A program made the translations under genes and the position numbers. From assembly GCA_022764045.1 (NCBI GenBank), contig JALERU010000045.1:1-44702 (forward strand): a DNA stretch of 44,702 nucleotides, read 5' to 3'. Origin of the DNA: Clostridiales bacterium. GTDB lineage: Bacteria > Bacillota > Clostridia > Oscillospirales > Oscillospiraceae. Position 1 is the first letter of the stretch. Every line of letters starts with the position of its first letter. Below, piece after piece: positions 1 through 8,402 of this stretch. Under the pieces are notes generated by a model. It saw only the letters and a list, made by a program, of their open reading frames with translations, ran no database searches and had not been told where the DNA came from.

Positions 1-1
1 G

Positions 2-271
2 GACGGGATTGAAAAGGGCCTGACGCCCCCCGAGGAGATCACCGAGAACATCTTCGAGATGGATGCCGACGAGCGGGCCGCCTGCGGCATCGAGGACCTG
101 CCCGACTCCCTGGAGCACGCCCTGGTGGCCCTGGAGGCCGACCCCCTCATGGCCCAGGTGCTGGGCCCCCACATCTTCACCCAGTATGTGGCCGGCAAGG
201 AAAAGGAGTGGGAGGAATACTGCACCCGCGTCTCCAGCTGGGAGATTGCCAAATACATGGTGCTCTATTGA
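2..271 (+). CDS. glnA: Glutamine synthetase, C-terminal end (partial)
   Basis: The open frame running in from the window edge ends in a 89-residue tail typical of glutamine synthetase: the segment beginning DGIEKGLTPP, the helix around LPDSLEHALVALEADPL, and the final HIFTQYVAGKEKEWEEY...SSWEIAKYMVLY. In the family this C-terminal part packs against the catalytic barrel; the enzyme makes glutamine from glutamate, ammonia and ATP in the cytoplasm. The catalytic residues lie upstream and are not visible. The gene ends with its own hairpin terminator, so it is not co-transcribed with carA, although glutamine is the nitrogen donor for CarA. Identification rests on the C-terminal tail only. Confidence 0.9.
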   Translation, partial: DGIEKGLTPPEEITENIFEMDADERAACGIEDLPDSLEHALVALEADPLMAQVLGPHIFTQYVAGKEKEWEEYCTRVSSWEIAKYMVLY

Positions 272-282
272 GCCGACCTGCC

Positions 283-321
283 AAACCGGGAGAAACCCAC
301 CGAGGTTTCCCCCGGTTTTTT
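283..321 (+). terminator. Intrinsic terminator of glnA
   Basis: AAACCGGG...CCCGGTTT arms with an inner AAACC/GGTTT pair, followed by a run of T. It sits 12 bases past the glnA stop codon. Confidence 0.85.
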
Positions 322-438
322 ATGGGGTTTTGGATATTTATTCGTATATCCATCAAATTATTCATTTTATCCGTCATTCTTTACAAAACTCATGAAATTT
401 TACCCGCATTGTTTTTCTCGCGGCAAGACACTTTCACA

Positions 439-467
439 TTGACGACAACGAATTTTTCCAGTATACT
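439..467 (+). promoter_or_regulatory. Sigma-A type promoter of carAB
   Basis: TTGACG (439-444), a 17-base spacer and TATACT (462-467) precede carA by 73 bases. The leader between this and the carA start shows no hairpin-plus-T attenuator, so no PyrR-type control is visible here. Confidence 0.75.
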
Positions 468-540
468 TAAGAGTTAGAAAATTACGTTTTTCCCTGAAAC
501 TTTCCCAAATAACAACCGTATACATGGATGGAGGGACACG

Positions 541-1614
541 ATGAAAAAAGCATATCTCTATTTGGAAAACGGTCAGGTCCTGGAGGGGCGCAGCTTCGGC
601 GCCTCAGGCACCGCCACAGGCGAGCTGGTCTTCACCACCGGCATGACCGGCTGCGTGGAGAGCCTGACCGATCCCAGCTACTATGGCCAGTTGGTGGTCT
701 ACACCTTCCCGCAGTTTGGCAATTACGGCATCTGTCACAAGGACAAGGAAAGTCCTCACTGCCAAATGGGCGGCGTGGTGGTCCGGGAATATTGCGAGAA
801 TCCCTCTAATTTCCGCTGTGAAGAAACGGTAGACGCCTTCCTGAAAAGCCAGAACGTGGTAGGCATCGCCGGGGTGGACACCCGGATGCTCACCCAGTTG
901 CTCCGGGACGGAGGTGTGCTCAACGCGGTGATCACCACCGAAGAGGAGAAACCCGACCTGGAAGCCCTGAAGGCCTACCGGGTCACCCAGTCGGTGGAAA
1001 GCACCAGCGAGAAAGAGATTCTGGTTCGGCACCCCCAGGGGGAGGAGACCTTCTCCGTGGCCCTCATCGACTACGGCGCCAAGGAGAGCATTGTAAGCTC
1101 CCTGCTGGCCCGGGGCTGCAAGGTCACCATCTATCCCTACAACACCCCCGCCGAGGACATCCTGGCCGCCGGCCACGACGGCGTGATGCTCTCCAACGGC
1201 CCCGGCGACCCGGCGGACAACACCTTCTGCATCCAGCAGATCCAGAAGCTCTTTGGCAAGCTCCCCATGTTCGGCATCTGCCTGGGCCACCAGATGATGG
1301 CTCTGGCCGCCGGGGCCAAGACCAAGAAGCTGAAATTCGGCCACCGGGGGGCCAACCAGCCCGCCATGGACCTGGAGACCGGCGAGGTCTCCATCACCAG
1401 CCAGAACCACGGCTACGCCGTGGACGAGGCCACCCTGCCCGGCACTGAAGGCAAGCTCCGGTTCGTCAACGTCAACGACGGCACCTGCGAGGGCGTGGAC
1501 TACCCCGCCTACCACGCCTTTTCGCTCCAATTCCATCCCGAGGCCCACGGCGGCCCCCTGGACTGCCTGACCGCCTTTGACCGCTTTACCGACATGATGA
1601 AGGAGGGCTTGTAA
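541..1614 (+). CDS. carA: Carbamoyl-phosphate synthase small (glutaminase) subunit
   Basis: This 357-residue protein is the glutamine amidotransferase half of carbamoyl-phosphate synthase. It strips ammonia from glutamine and passes it to CarB for carbamoyl phosphate, the precursor of arginine and pyrimidines. The N-terminal CPSase small-chain domain (AYLYLENGQVLEGRSFGA onward) is followed by a class I glutaminase domain with the nucleophile Cys247 in GICLGHQ and the His/Glu pair in FHPEAHGGP near residue 330. Length is normal for the family. A GGAGGG ribosome site lies five bases before the ATG. The stop codon overlaps the carB start by one base (TAATG), implying translational coupling. Confidence 0.97.
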   Translation: MKKAYLYLENGQVLEGRSFGASGTATGELVFTTGMTGCVESLTDPSYYGQLVVYTFPQFGNYGICHKDKESPHCQMGGVVVREYCENPSNFRCEETVDAFLKSQNVVGIAGVDTRMLTQLLRDGGVLNAVITTEEEKPDLEALKAYRVTQSVESTSEKEILVRHPQGEETFSVALIDYGAKESIVSSLLARGCKVTIYPYNTPAEDILAAGHDGVMLSNGPGDPADNTFCIQQIQKLFGKLPMFGICLGHQMMALAAGAKTKKLKFGHRGANQPAMDLETGEVSITSQNHGYAVDEATLPGTEGKLRFVNVNDGTCEGVDYPAYHAFSLQFHPEAHGGPLDCLTAFDRFTDMMKEGL

Positions 1615-4600
1615 TGCCGAAGGATACATCCATCAAAAAAGTTCTTGTCATCGGTTCTGGCCCCATTGTCATCGGCCAGGCCGCTGAGTTCGACTACGCC
1701 GGCACCCAGGCCTGCCGGGTGCTGAAGCAGGAGGGGATTGAGACCGTGCTGGTCAACTCCAACCCCGCCACCATCATGACCGACAACGCCATGGCCGACG
1801 CGGTCTATCTGGAACCCCTGACCACCCAGACCATCAAGCGCATCATCCAAGAGACCAAGCCCGACAGCCTCCTGGCCGGCCTGGGGGGCCAGACGGGTCT
1901 CACCATCGCCATGGAGCTGGACCACGAGGGCTTTTTGAAGGAGCACAACGTCCGCCTCATCGGCACCAACGCCGACGCCATCGACAAGGCCGAGGACCGG
2001 CAGCTCTTCAAGGACGCCATGGCCCGCATCGGCCAGCCCACCATCCCCTCCGACACCGCCCACGACATTGAGACCTGCGTGGCCATCGCCAACCGCATCG
2101 GCTACCCCGTCATCGTCCGGCCCGCCTTCACCCTGGGCGGCGGCGGCGGCGGCGTGGCTTACAACGAGGAACAGCTGCGGGAAGTGGGCGCCGTGGGCCT
2201 GGACTACTCCCCCATCACCCAGGTCCTCATTGAAAAATACATCTTCGGCTGGAAGGAGATCGAGTTCGAGGTAATGCGGGACCACAAGGGCACCGCCATC
2301 ACCATCTGCTCCATGGAAAACTTCGACCCCGTGGGCATCCACACCGGCGACTCCATCGTGGTGGCCCCCGCCCTCACCCTGGCCGACAAGGAATACCAGA
2401 TGCTCCGCTCGGCCGCCCTGAAGATCATCGAGGAGCTGGGCATCGAGGGGGGCTGCAACTGCCAGTTCGCCCTGAACCCCGACAGCTTTGAGTACGCCGT
2501 CATCGAGGTCAACCCCCGGGTCTCCCGGTCCTCCGCCCTGGCCTCCAAGGCCACCGGCTATCCCATCGCCAAAATCACCGCTAAGATCGCCCTGGGCTAC
2601 ACCCTGGACGAAATCAAGAACGACGTCACCGGCGAGACCTACGCCTGCTTTGAGCCCGCTGTGGACTACGTGGTGGTCAAGTTCCCCAAGTGGCCCTTTG
2701 ACAAGTTCCACGGGGCCAGCCGGAAGCTGGGCTCCCAGATGAAGGCCACAGGCGAGGTCATGTCCATTGAGCACACCTTCGAGGCCGCCCTCATGAAGGC
2801 CGTCCGGGGGGCGGAGATCAAGTTGGACACCCTTCACTACACCGACACCACCGGCCGGTCCCTGGACGAGCGCCTGGCCTCCATGGACGACCTGCGGCTG
2901 TTCACCATCTTCGAGGCCCTGTCCCAGGGGGTGTCTGTGGACCACATCTATGAGGTCACGAAGATCGACAAATGGTTCATCTATAAGCTCCAGAACCTGG
3001 TGAACTTTGAGGCCACCCTGAAGCAGGGGATCACGGAAGAGATTTATCTCCAGGCCAAGAAATACGGCTACCCCGACAAGGCCATCGCCCGGTTGGCCGG
3101 GGTGGAGGAGGCCTCCCTCCCCCACCGCCTGCCCAGCTACAAGATGGTGGACACCTGCGCCGCCGAGTTCCAGGCCCAGACCCCCTATTTCTACTCCACC
3201 TTCGACGACACCTGCGACGCCCGGAACTTCCCCCGCACCGGAAAGCAGACCGTCATCGTCCTGGGCTCCGGCCCCATCCGCATCGGCCAGGGCATCGAGT
3301 TTGACTACAGCTCCGTCCACTGCGTCCAGACCCTGAAGGACCTGGGTTACGACGTGGTCATCATCAACAACAACCCCGAGACCGTCTCCACCGACTACGA
3401 CACCGCCGACCGGCTCTACTTCGAGCCCCTCACCCCCGAGGACGTCATGGGGGTCATCGACGTGGAGAAGCCCGTGGGCGTGGTGGTGGCCTTCGGCGGC
3501 CAGACTGCCATCTCCCTCACCGAATATCTGGACCAGCAGGGCATCCCCATCCTGGGGACCTCCGCCGACGGCATCGACATGGCCGAGGACCGGGGCCGGT
3601 TCGACGCTTTGCTGGAAACCCTGAACATCCGCCGGCCCAAGGGCATGAGCATCACCAACCTGGAGGAGGCTCTGCACGCCGCAGAGATCCTGGGCTTCCC
3701 CGTCCTTCTCCGCCCCTCCTACGTCATCGGCGGCCAGAACATGGTCATCGCCCATGACCGGCAGGATGTGGAGAAATATATGAACGTCATCCTCTCCGGC
3801 GGCATCAAGAACGACGTGCTGGTGGACAAGTATATGCCCGGCACCGAGCTGGAGGTAGACGTGATCTCCGACGGCGTGGATGTGCTGATGCCCGGCATCA
3901 TGGAGCACATTGAGCGGGCCGGCGTTCACAGCGGCGACTCCATCGCCGTCTATCCCCCCTACAGCCTCACCGACAAGATGATGCAGGTGGTGGTGGACTG
4001 CTCCGAAAAGCTGGCCCTGGCCCTGGGCACCAAGGGCCTGGTGAACATCCAGTACCTGGTCTACCAGGGGGAGCTCTTCGTCATTGAGGTCAACCCCCGT
4101 GCCTCCCGGACTGTCCCCTATCTGAGCAAGGTCACCGGCATCCCCATGGTGGACCTGGCCACCAAGATCATGATGGGTGCCACCCTGAAGGAGCTGGGCT
4201 ACCCCTCCGGCCTGTGGAAGATTCCCCCCTACTACGCCGTGAAGGTCCCCGTCTTCTCCTTTGAGAAGATCACCGACGCCAACGCCATCCTGGGCCCCGA
4301 AATGAAGTCCACCGGCGAGGTGCTGGGCCTGGGCCGCACCTTCAACGAGGCCATCTTTAAGGGTCTGGCCGCCGCCGGCTACCGGCACTACGCCGGCAAG
4401 GGCGTGCTGTTGAGCATCGAAAACCACGAGCTGCCCGAGGTGGTGGGCCTAGCCAAAAAGCTGGACGACCTGAAAATGCCCCTGTACGCCACCAAGGACA
4501 CCGCAGCCGCCATCCGCACCCTGGGCATCCAGGCCCACGAGATCCCCCCCATCACCCCCGGCTCCGAGGCCTATCAGCTCATGGAGGAGGGCAAGATCGG

Positions 4601-5636
4601 CCTGATTATCTACACCGGCGCCCTGTACGACGACACCATCCGGGAGTACATTGAGCTCCACCGGGAGGCCGTGCGCCACTCCATTGCCTCCATCACCGCC
4701 ATGGACACCGCCAACGCTATGGCCGACATGATGGCCAGCCGCTTCCACCTGAACAACACCGAGCTTGTGGACCTGAATAACATGCGCAAGGAGCGGCAGC
4801 TCCTCCCCTTCGCCAAGATGCAGGGCTGCGGCAACGACTACATCTTCTTTGACAACCGGGACGGCAAAATCTCCAGCCCGGGCTCCCTGTGCATCAGCCT
4901 CTGCGACCGGCACTACGGCATCGGCGGCTACGGCATCGTCCTCATTGAGAACTCCCAGGTGGCCGACGCCAAAATGCGCATCTTCAACCGGGACGGCACC
5001 GAAGGCGCCATGGCGGGCAACGCCATCCGCTGCGTCGGCAAGTATCTCTATGACAAGGGCATCGTGAAAAAGGACTACATGTCCATCGAAACCGCCGGCG
5101 GCATCAAGAGCCTGCTCCTCTACATCCGCAACGGCAAGGCCAACACCATCAGCGTGGGCATGGGCAAGGCCGACCTGGACACCATGAGCCTGCCCACCAC
5201 CCTGCCCGGCTCCACCATCATTAACCGCCCCGTGGAGATCGCCGACGGCACCTACACCATCACCTGCGCCAGCGTGGGCAACCCCCACTGCGTGGTCTTC
5301 TGCGACGACCCCGCCGCCCTGGATCTGGAGACCCTGGGCCCCAAGTTCGAGCACGCCAAGTACTTCCCCGAGCGCATCAACACCGAGTTCGTCCGCATCG
5401 TCAACGACGACACCCTGCGCATGCGGGTCTATGAACGGGGCAACGGCGAGACCGTGGCCTGCGGCACCGGCGCCTGCGCCGCCGTCATCGCCGCCACGGA
5501 GAACGGCTACGTAGAGAAAGGTAAGGACATCACCGTCAAGCTGGTGGGCGGCGACCTGGTGGTCAACTACACCGACCACGAGGTGATCCTCACCGGCGAC
5601 GCCGTGCTGGTGTATGAGGGTGTGGTGGAGTATTGA
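1614..5636 (+). CDS. carB: Carbamoyl-phosphate synthase large subunit fused to a DapF-like domain
   Basis: Residues 1 to about 1060 are a complete CarB: two CPSase/ATP-grasp halves (each starting with a VLVIGSGP or VIVLGSGP nucleotide motif, residues about 7 and 545) and a C-terminal MGS-like regulatory domain (about 925-1055). The frame continues without a stop into about 275 residues of diaminopimelate epimerase fold, starting near FAKMQGCGND (Met1069) and containing FPERIN and ERGNGETVACGTGACA. The second catalytic Cys of DapF (Cys1283) is present, but the first, normally in MCGN, is Ala1134 (MAGNAIRC), and the usual G-x-S/A-D-G loop reads GIGGYG. CarB makes carbamoyl phosphate. The tail may be an inactive or altered epimerase. 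The CarB half is certain; the activity of the tail is not. Confidence 0.95.
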   Translation: MPKDTSIKKVLVIGSGPIVIGQAAEFDYAGTQACRVLKQEGIETVLVNSNPATIMTDNAMADAVYLEPLTTQTIKRIIQETKPDSLLAGLGGQTGLTIAMELDHEGFLKEHNVRLIGTNADAIDKAEDRQLFKDAMARIGQPTIPSDTAHDIETCVAIANRIGYPVIVRPAFTLGGGGGGVAYNEEQLREVGAVGLDYSPITQVLIEKYIFGWKEIEFEVMRDHKGTAITICSMENFDPVGIHTGDSIVVAPALTLADKEYQMLRSAALKIIEELGIEGGCNCQFALNPDSFEYAVIEVNPRVSRSSALASKATGYPIAKITAKIALGYTLDEIKNDVTGETYACFEPAVDYVVVKFPKWPFDKFHGASRKLGSQMKATGEVMSIEHTFEAALMKAVRGAEIKLDTLHYTDTTGRSLDERLASMDDLRLFTIFEALSQGVSVDHIYEVTKIDKWFIYKLQNLVNFEATLKQGITEEIYLQAKKYGYPDKAIARLAGVEEASLPHRLPSYKMVDTCAAEFQAQTPYFYSTFDDTCDARNFPRTGKQTVIVLGSGPIRIGQGIEFDYSSVHCVQTLKDLGYDVVIINNNPETVSTDYDTADRLYFEPLTPEDVMGVIDVEKPVGVVVAFGGQTAISLTEYLDQQGIPILGTSADGIDMAEDRGRFDALLETLNIRRPKGMSITNLEEALHAAEILGFPVLLRPSYVIGGQNMVIAHDRQDVEKYMNVILSGGIKNDVLVDKYMPGTELEVDVISDGVDVLMPGIMEHIERAGVHSGDSIAVYPPYSLTDKMMQVVVDCSEKLALALGTKGLVNIQYLVYQGELFVIEVNPRASRTVPYLSKVTGIPMVDLATKIMMGATLKELGYPSGLWKIPPYYAVKVPVFSFEKITDANAILGPEMKSTGEVLGLGRTFNEAIFKGLAAAGYRHYAGKGVLLSIENHELPEVVGLAKKLDDLKMPLYATKDTAAAIRTLGIQAHEIPPITPGSEAYQLMEEGKIGLIIYTGALYDDTIREYIELHREAVRHSIASITAMDTANAMADMMASRFHLNNTELVDLNNMRKERQLLPFAKMQGCGNDYIFFDNRDGKISSPGSLCISLCDRHYGIGGYGIVLIENSQVADAKMRIFNRDGTEGAMAGNAIRCVGKYLYDKGIVKKDYMSIETAGGIKSLLLYIRNGKANTISVGMGKADLDTMSLPTTLPGSTIINRPVEIADGTYTITCASVGNPHCVVFCDDPAALDLETLGPKFEHAKYFPERINTEFVRIVNDDTLRMRVYERGNGETVACGTGACAAVIAATENGYVEKGKDITVKLVGGDLVVNYTDHEVILTGDAVLVYEGVVEY

Positions 5637-5670
5637 GTCTCCCCCGCCCCACGATCCACCAATCAACATC

Positions 5671-5707
5671 GCAAGCCCTTCGGAACGTCCGAAGGGCTTG
5701 CTTTTTT
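5671..5707 (+). terminator. Intrinsic terminator of carAB
   Basis: Perfect GCAAGCCCTTCGG...CCGAAGGGCTTGC hairpin followed by TTTTTT, 34 bases after the carB stop. Confidence 0.9.
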
Positions 5708-5752
5708 CGTCCTCCTTTTCCACAGCCATTTGCGTCAGCCGGCAGGCTGTGT

Positions 5753-5998
5753 CCACGCGGTGGAACCCGCAACGCACGCCCTTATCCGGCCCGGCCCGGA
5801 GGGCCGGCCCATCTTCCCCCCCCCAGGGGAAGGCTTTTGACAAGCCCTGTAGGGTTTATGTAGAAAAATATCGTAGTAATAACCTCAACATAGCAACGCA
5901 CGTAGGCTTCCCCTCGGGGGGAAGCTGGCACCGAAGGTGACTGATGAGGGGGCGATATGGTAGTGACGTCAGGTAGAAGAATCCCGTTGCCACCTTAG
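5753..5998 (+). repeat. Palindromic dispersed repeat A, copy 1
   Basis: About 245 bases beginning with a CCACGC..GTGGAA..CGCAACGCACGCCC block and ending near GGTAGAAGAATCCCGTTGCC. The two ends carry imperfect inverted arms (left: CCCTTATCC...CTTCCCCC..GGGGAAGGC; right: GGCTTCCCCTCGGGGGGAAGC...CTGATGAGGGGGCGA), so the element can fold back on itself. Copies at 6015-6255 and 26587-26897 share the order of blocks. It has no coding capacity and resembles MITE- or REP-type intergenic elements. Confidence 0.7.
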
Positions 5999-6014
5999 GC
6001 CGGTGCGTCTCTTA

Positions 6015-6255
6015 CCCACGCCGTGGAATCCCCAACGCACGCCCTCATCCGACCCGGCTTCGCCGGCCCACCTTCCCCCCCAGGGGAAGGCGATTGGCAA
6101 AGCCTGTATGGCTTACTGTAGAAAACTACCGTAGCAATCACACCAACGTACCAAAGTAGCGTCGGCTTCCCCGTGGGGGGAAGCTGTCAGCGCAGCTGAC
6201 TGATGAGGGGGCGATGTGGAGGATCGTTGGGCAGAAGAATACTATCCTTCAAAAC
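6015..6255 (+). repeat. Palindromic dispersed repeat A, copy 2
   Basis: Tandem neighbour of copy 1: CCCACGCCGTGGAATCCCC..GCCCTCATCCGACCCGGC at the left, GGGGAAGC..CTGACTGATGAGGGGGCGA and GCAGAAGAATACTATCC at the right. The inner about 75 bases diverge more from copy 1 than the ends do. Confidence 0.7.
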
Positions 6256-6335
6256 CCGTAGGGGCGTTGCAGGTTTTATTTCGGGTAGGTAAAAACCCGC
6301 CGCACAGCGGGCGCTTCCCGAATCGCCCCTACGGG
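6255..6335. repeat. Inverted repeat with 12-bp perfect arms
   Basis: CCCGTAGGGGCG (6255-6266) and CGCCCCTACGGG (6324-6335) flank 57 bases that include a smaller hairpin (CCCGCCGCACAGCGGG). It looks like another class of small intergenic palindromic element. The rest of the 5708-6482 stretch holds only repeat A copies and a GGGCAG/CTGCCC hairpin near 6434-6452; no gene was seen. Confidence 0.6.
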
Positions 6336-6482
6336 GATGCGGGAAGGCTTTGTCAGTCCCTGTACGCCCTCTTCCGACAGGGATAGGCACCCCTCTCCCC
6401 CCTCCTTCATAGGATAGACTGTCTCAGGCCGGGCAGGGCCGGTTCTGCCCGCCGGGACAGATCAATCCTGAGGAGGAATTCT

Positions 6483-7301
6483 ATGCTCGACAGCTTCTTT
6501 CAGCTGGCGTACCCGGCCCAGGCTCTGGTCGCCACGCTGTTTACCTGGGCCCTGACCGCCCTGGGGGCCTGCGTTGTCTTTTTCATGCGCCGGCCCAACC
6601 GAAACGTGATGGACGCCATGCTGGGCCTGGCGGGGGGCGTCATGGTGGCTGCCGCCTTTTGGTCCCTGCTCTCCCCCTCCATCGACATGGCCGAGAGCTT
6701 GGGGATGGTCCCCTGGCTCACCGCTCTCATCGGCTTCATGGGGGGCGGAATCCTGCTGTTTTGCGGGGACCGTGTCTTCACCTGCCTGACGGAGAAGGGG
6801 GCGCTGCTCCGCCGGGAGGACACCTCCCGCAGGGCCGGCTTCAAGCGCTGCGCCATGCTGGTCTTCTCCATCACCCTCCATAACATCCCCGAGGGCCTGG
6901 CCATCGGCGTGGCCTTCGGCTCCCTGGCCTATGGTCTGGAGGGCTCCACCCCCATCGGCGCCTGGCTGCTGGCCCTGGGGATCGGCCTGCAAAACCTGCC
7001 CGAGGGCATGGCGGTGAGCGTCCCCCTCCGCCGGGAGGGCTACACCCCCAAACAAGCTTTTTTCTACGGCCAGCTCAGCGGGGTGGTGGAGCCCATTGCC
7101 GCCGTGCTGGGGGCCCTGCTGGTGCTCAAAATCCGCACCTGCCTGCCCTTCCTGCTGGCCTTTGCCGCCGGGGCCATGATCTATGTGGTGGTGGAGGAGC
7201 TCATCCCCGAAAGCCAGACCAATGAGAACAAAGATTGGATGGCCCTCTTTACATTGGTGGGATTTTCTGTCATGATGGTTATGGACGTGGCCTTAGGGTA
7301 A
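6483..7301 (+). CDS. ZIP-family divalent metal transporter
   Basis: A 272-residue integral membrane protein with about eight hydrophobic segments. Two ZIP signature helices carry the metal-binding residues: HNIPEGLAIGVAFG (near residue 136) and QNLPEGMAVSVPLR (near 171), with a third conserved Glu segment at QLSGVVEPIAAVLGA. The family moves Zn, Fe or Mn into the cytoplasm; which metal cannot be told from sequence. The histidine-rich loop found in some ZIPs is absent. The ATG follows a GAGGAGGAATT ribosome site. It is followed after 34 bases by the small Fe-S protein gene, probably in one transcript. Confidence 0.93.
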   Translation: MLDSFFQLAYPAQALVATLFTWALTALGACVVFFMRRPNRNVMDAMLGLAGGVMVAAAFWSLLSPSIDMAESLGMVPWLTALIGFMGGGILLFCGDRVFTCLTEKGALLRREDTSRRAGFKRCAMLVFSITLHNIPEGLAIGVAFGSLAYGLEGSTPIGAWLLALGIGLQNLPEGMAVSVPLRREGYTPKQAFFYGQLSGVVEPIAAVLGALLVLKIRTCLPFLLAFAAGAMIYVVVEELIPESQTNENKDWMALFTLVGFSVMMVMDVALG

Positions 7302-7335
7302 ACTACGTCAAAAACCATCTTAGGAGGCATCACCA

Positions 7336-7536
7336 ATGAGTGTTCGTCTAAACGAAAACAAAGAGATCGTGGCCCAGATCCGGGAGGGCCTGAAAAAGAA
7401 GGGGGGCCACTGCCCCTGCAAGCTGGAGGTCTCCCCCGCCACCAAATGTATCTGTCAGGAGTTCCGGGACCAGATCGCCGATCCCGATTACGAGGGGTAT
7501 TGCCACTGCATGCTCTACTATAAGTCCAAGGACTGA
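7336..7536 (+). CDS. Ferredoxin:thioredoxin reductase catalytic chain-like protein
   Basis: A 66-residue protein with the cysteine layout of the FTR catalytic (beta) chain: CPC (residues 27-29), KCIC near 37-40 and CHC (near 58-60), which in the family bind a [4Fe-4S] cluster next to a redox-active disulfide. Family members are usually about 110 residues, so this is a short, anaerobe-type version. The middle pair reads CIC instead of CPC. It probably passes electrons from ferredoxin to a thioredoxin-like partner; no FTR variable chain or thioredoxin gene is nearby. TAGGAGGCATCACCA gives a strong ribosome site. Confidence 0.8.
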   Translation: MSVRLNENKEIVAQIREGLKKKGGHCPCKLEVSPATKCICQEFRDQIADPDYEGYCHCMLYYKSKD

Positions 7537-7592
7537 GCCCCTCCCCTGAGGAGGGAAAACAACAGGCATAGTTCCCGCCGGGGGGGCATATA

Positions 7593-7629
7593 GTTCAGAC
7601 AGTCAACAAACTTTGGAGGCGGTCTGAAC
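7593..7629 (+). promoter_or_regulatory. Hairpin enclosing the ribosome-binding site of the OB-fold gene
   Basis: GTTCAGAC (7593-7600) and GTCTGAAC (7622-7629) are perfect 8-base inverted arms that end one base before the ATG at 7630. The 21-base loop contains the GGAGG ribosome site. Folding would restrict translation, or the DNA palindrome could be an operator. Confidence 0.5.
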
Positions 7630-8256
7630 ATGGAACAAAAGGAAAACCGGGCGGTCCTGCGGGGGACCGTCGCCGGCCAGGCGGTCCTGTCCCATCAGGT
7701 ACATGGCATCGACTTTTATCGCTTTCCCCTCTCGGTGCCCCGGCTGTCGGGGCGGGAGGACCTGCTGAATGTCCTCTATCCCCTCTCCTCCCCTGAGGAG
7801 GCCCTGCCCCAGCCGGGGGACTTTGTGGAGGTGACGGGAGAGATTCGCTCCTTCAACAACCGCAGCGGGGTGGGCAACCGGCTGGTGATCACCGTGCTGG
7901 CCCGCTCCGTCACCCCGGGCCAGGGGGACCCCTGCAACCAGGTGGTCCTGGGAGGCGTGCTGTGCAAGCCGCCGGTCCTCCGGCGCACCCCTTTGGGCCG
8001 GGATATCTGCGACCTGCTCCTGGCGGTGAACCGCCGCTATCGCCGGGCGGACTATCTCCCCTGCATCGCCTGGGGGAGCCTGGCCCTCCACTGCAGCCAG
8101 TTGGAGACGGGGGACCCCCTCTGGTTAGACGGACGGCTGCAAAGCCGCACCTATCTGAAAACCGTGGGCGAAACCACGCAGGAGCGCACGGCCTTTGAGG
8201 TCTCCATCACCAGCCTGGCTTTTCCCGAGGACCCGGCGGAGGATCTGGTCCTTTAA
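7630..8256 (+). CDS. Single-stranded DNA-binding-like protein with two OB folds
   Basis: A 208-residue cytoplasmic protein whose two halves each look like an SSB/PriB OB fold: residues 5-100 (AVLRGTVAGQAV...FYRFPLSVPRLSG...VEVTGEIRSFNN) and 105-200 (VVLGGVLCKPPVLRRTPLGRDICDLLLAVNR...DYLPCIAWG...DPLWLDGRLQSRTY). The second half is closest to the SSB pattern. It lacks the acidic C-terminal tail of the housekeeping SSB (it ends EDLVL), so it is probably an accessory ssDNA binder, not the replicative SSB. It stands in its own unit ended by a strong terminator. Function assigned by fold only. Confidence 0.7.
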   Translation: MEQKENRAVLRGTVAGQAVLSHQVHGIDFYRFPLSVPRLSGREDLLNVLYPLSSPEEALPQPGDFVEVTGEIRSFNNRSGVGNRLVITVLARSVTPGQGDPCNQVVLGGVLCKPPVLRRTPLGRDICDLLLAVNRRYRRADYLPCIAWGSLALHCSQLETGDPLWLDGRLQSRTYLKTVGETTQERTAFEVSITSLAFPEDPAEDLVL

Positions 8257-8271
8257 CCCACCCAGACAAAA

Positions 8272-8304
8272 AATCGAAAGCCCGCCGGGGGCTTTCGATT
8301 TTTT
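8272..8304 (+). terminator. Intrinsic terminator after the OB-fold gene
   Basis: AATCGAAAGCCC...GGGCTTTCGATT perfect 12-bp stem followed by TTTT. Confidence 0.9.
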
Positions 8305-8402
8305 GGGTTTTGTTCACAGTTTCTTCATAGACTTCTGGTAATATGACCTTATCTTTGTACGGTTTCTAACAAGTTTTCCCGTTTCCCCAGGAGGAGTCTT
8401 CT

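Noticed and set aside
1509-4427. 972-codon open frame on the minus strand opposite carB
   Set aside because: It is the antisense frame of a GC-rich gene with strong codon bias; its product is a low-complexity run of G, V, H, D and L and has no ribosome site or domain.
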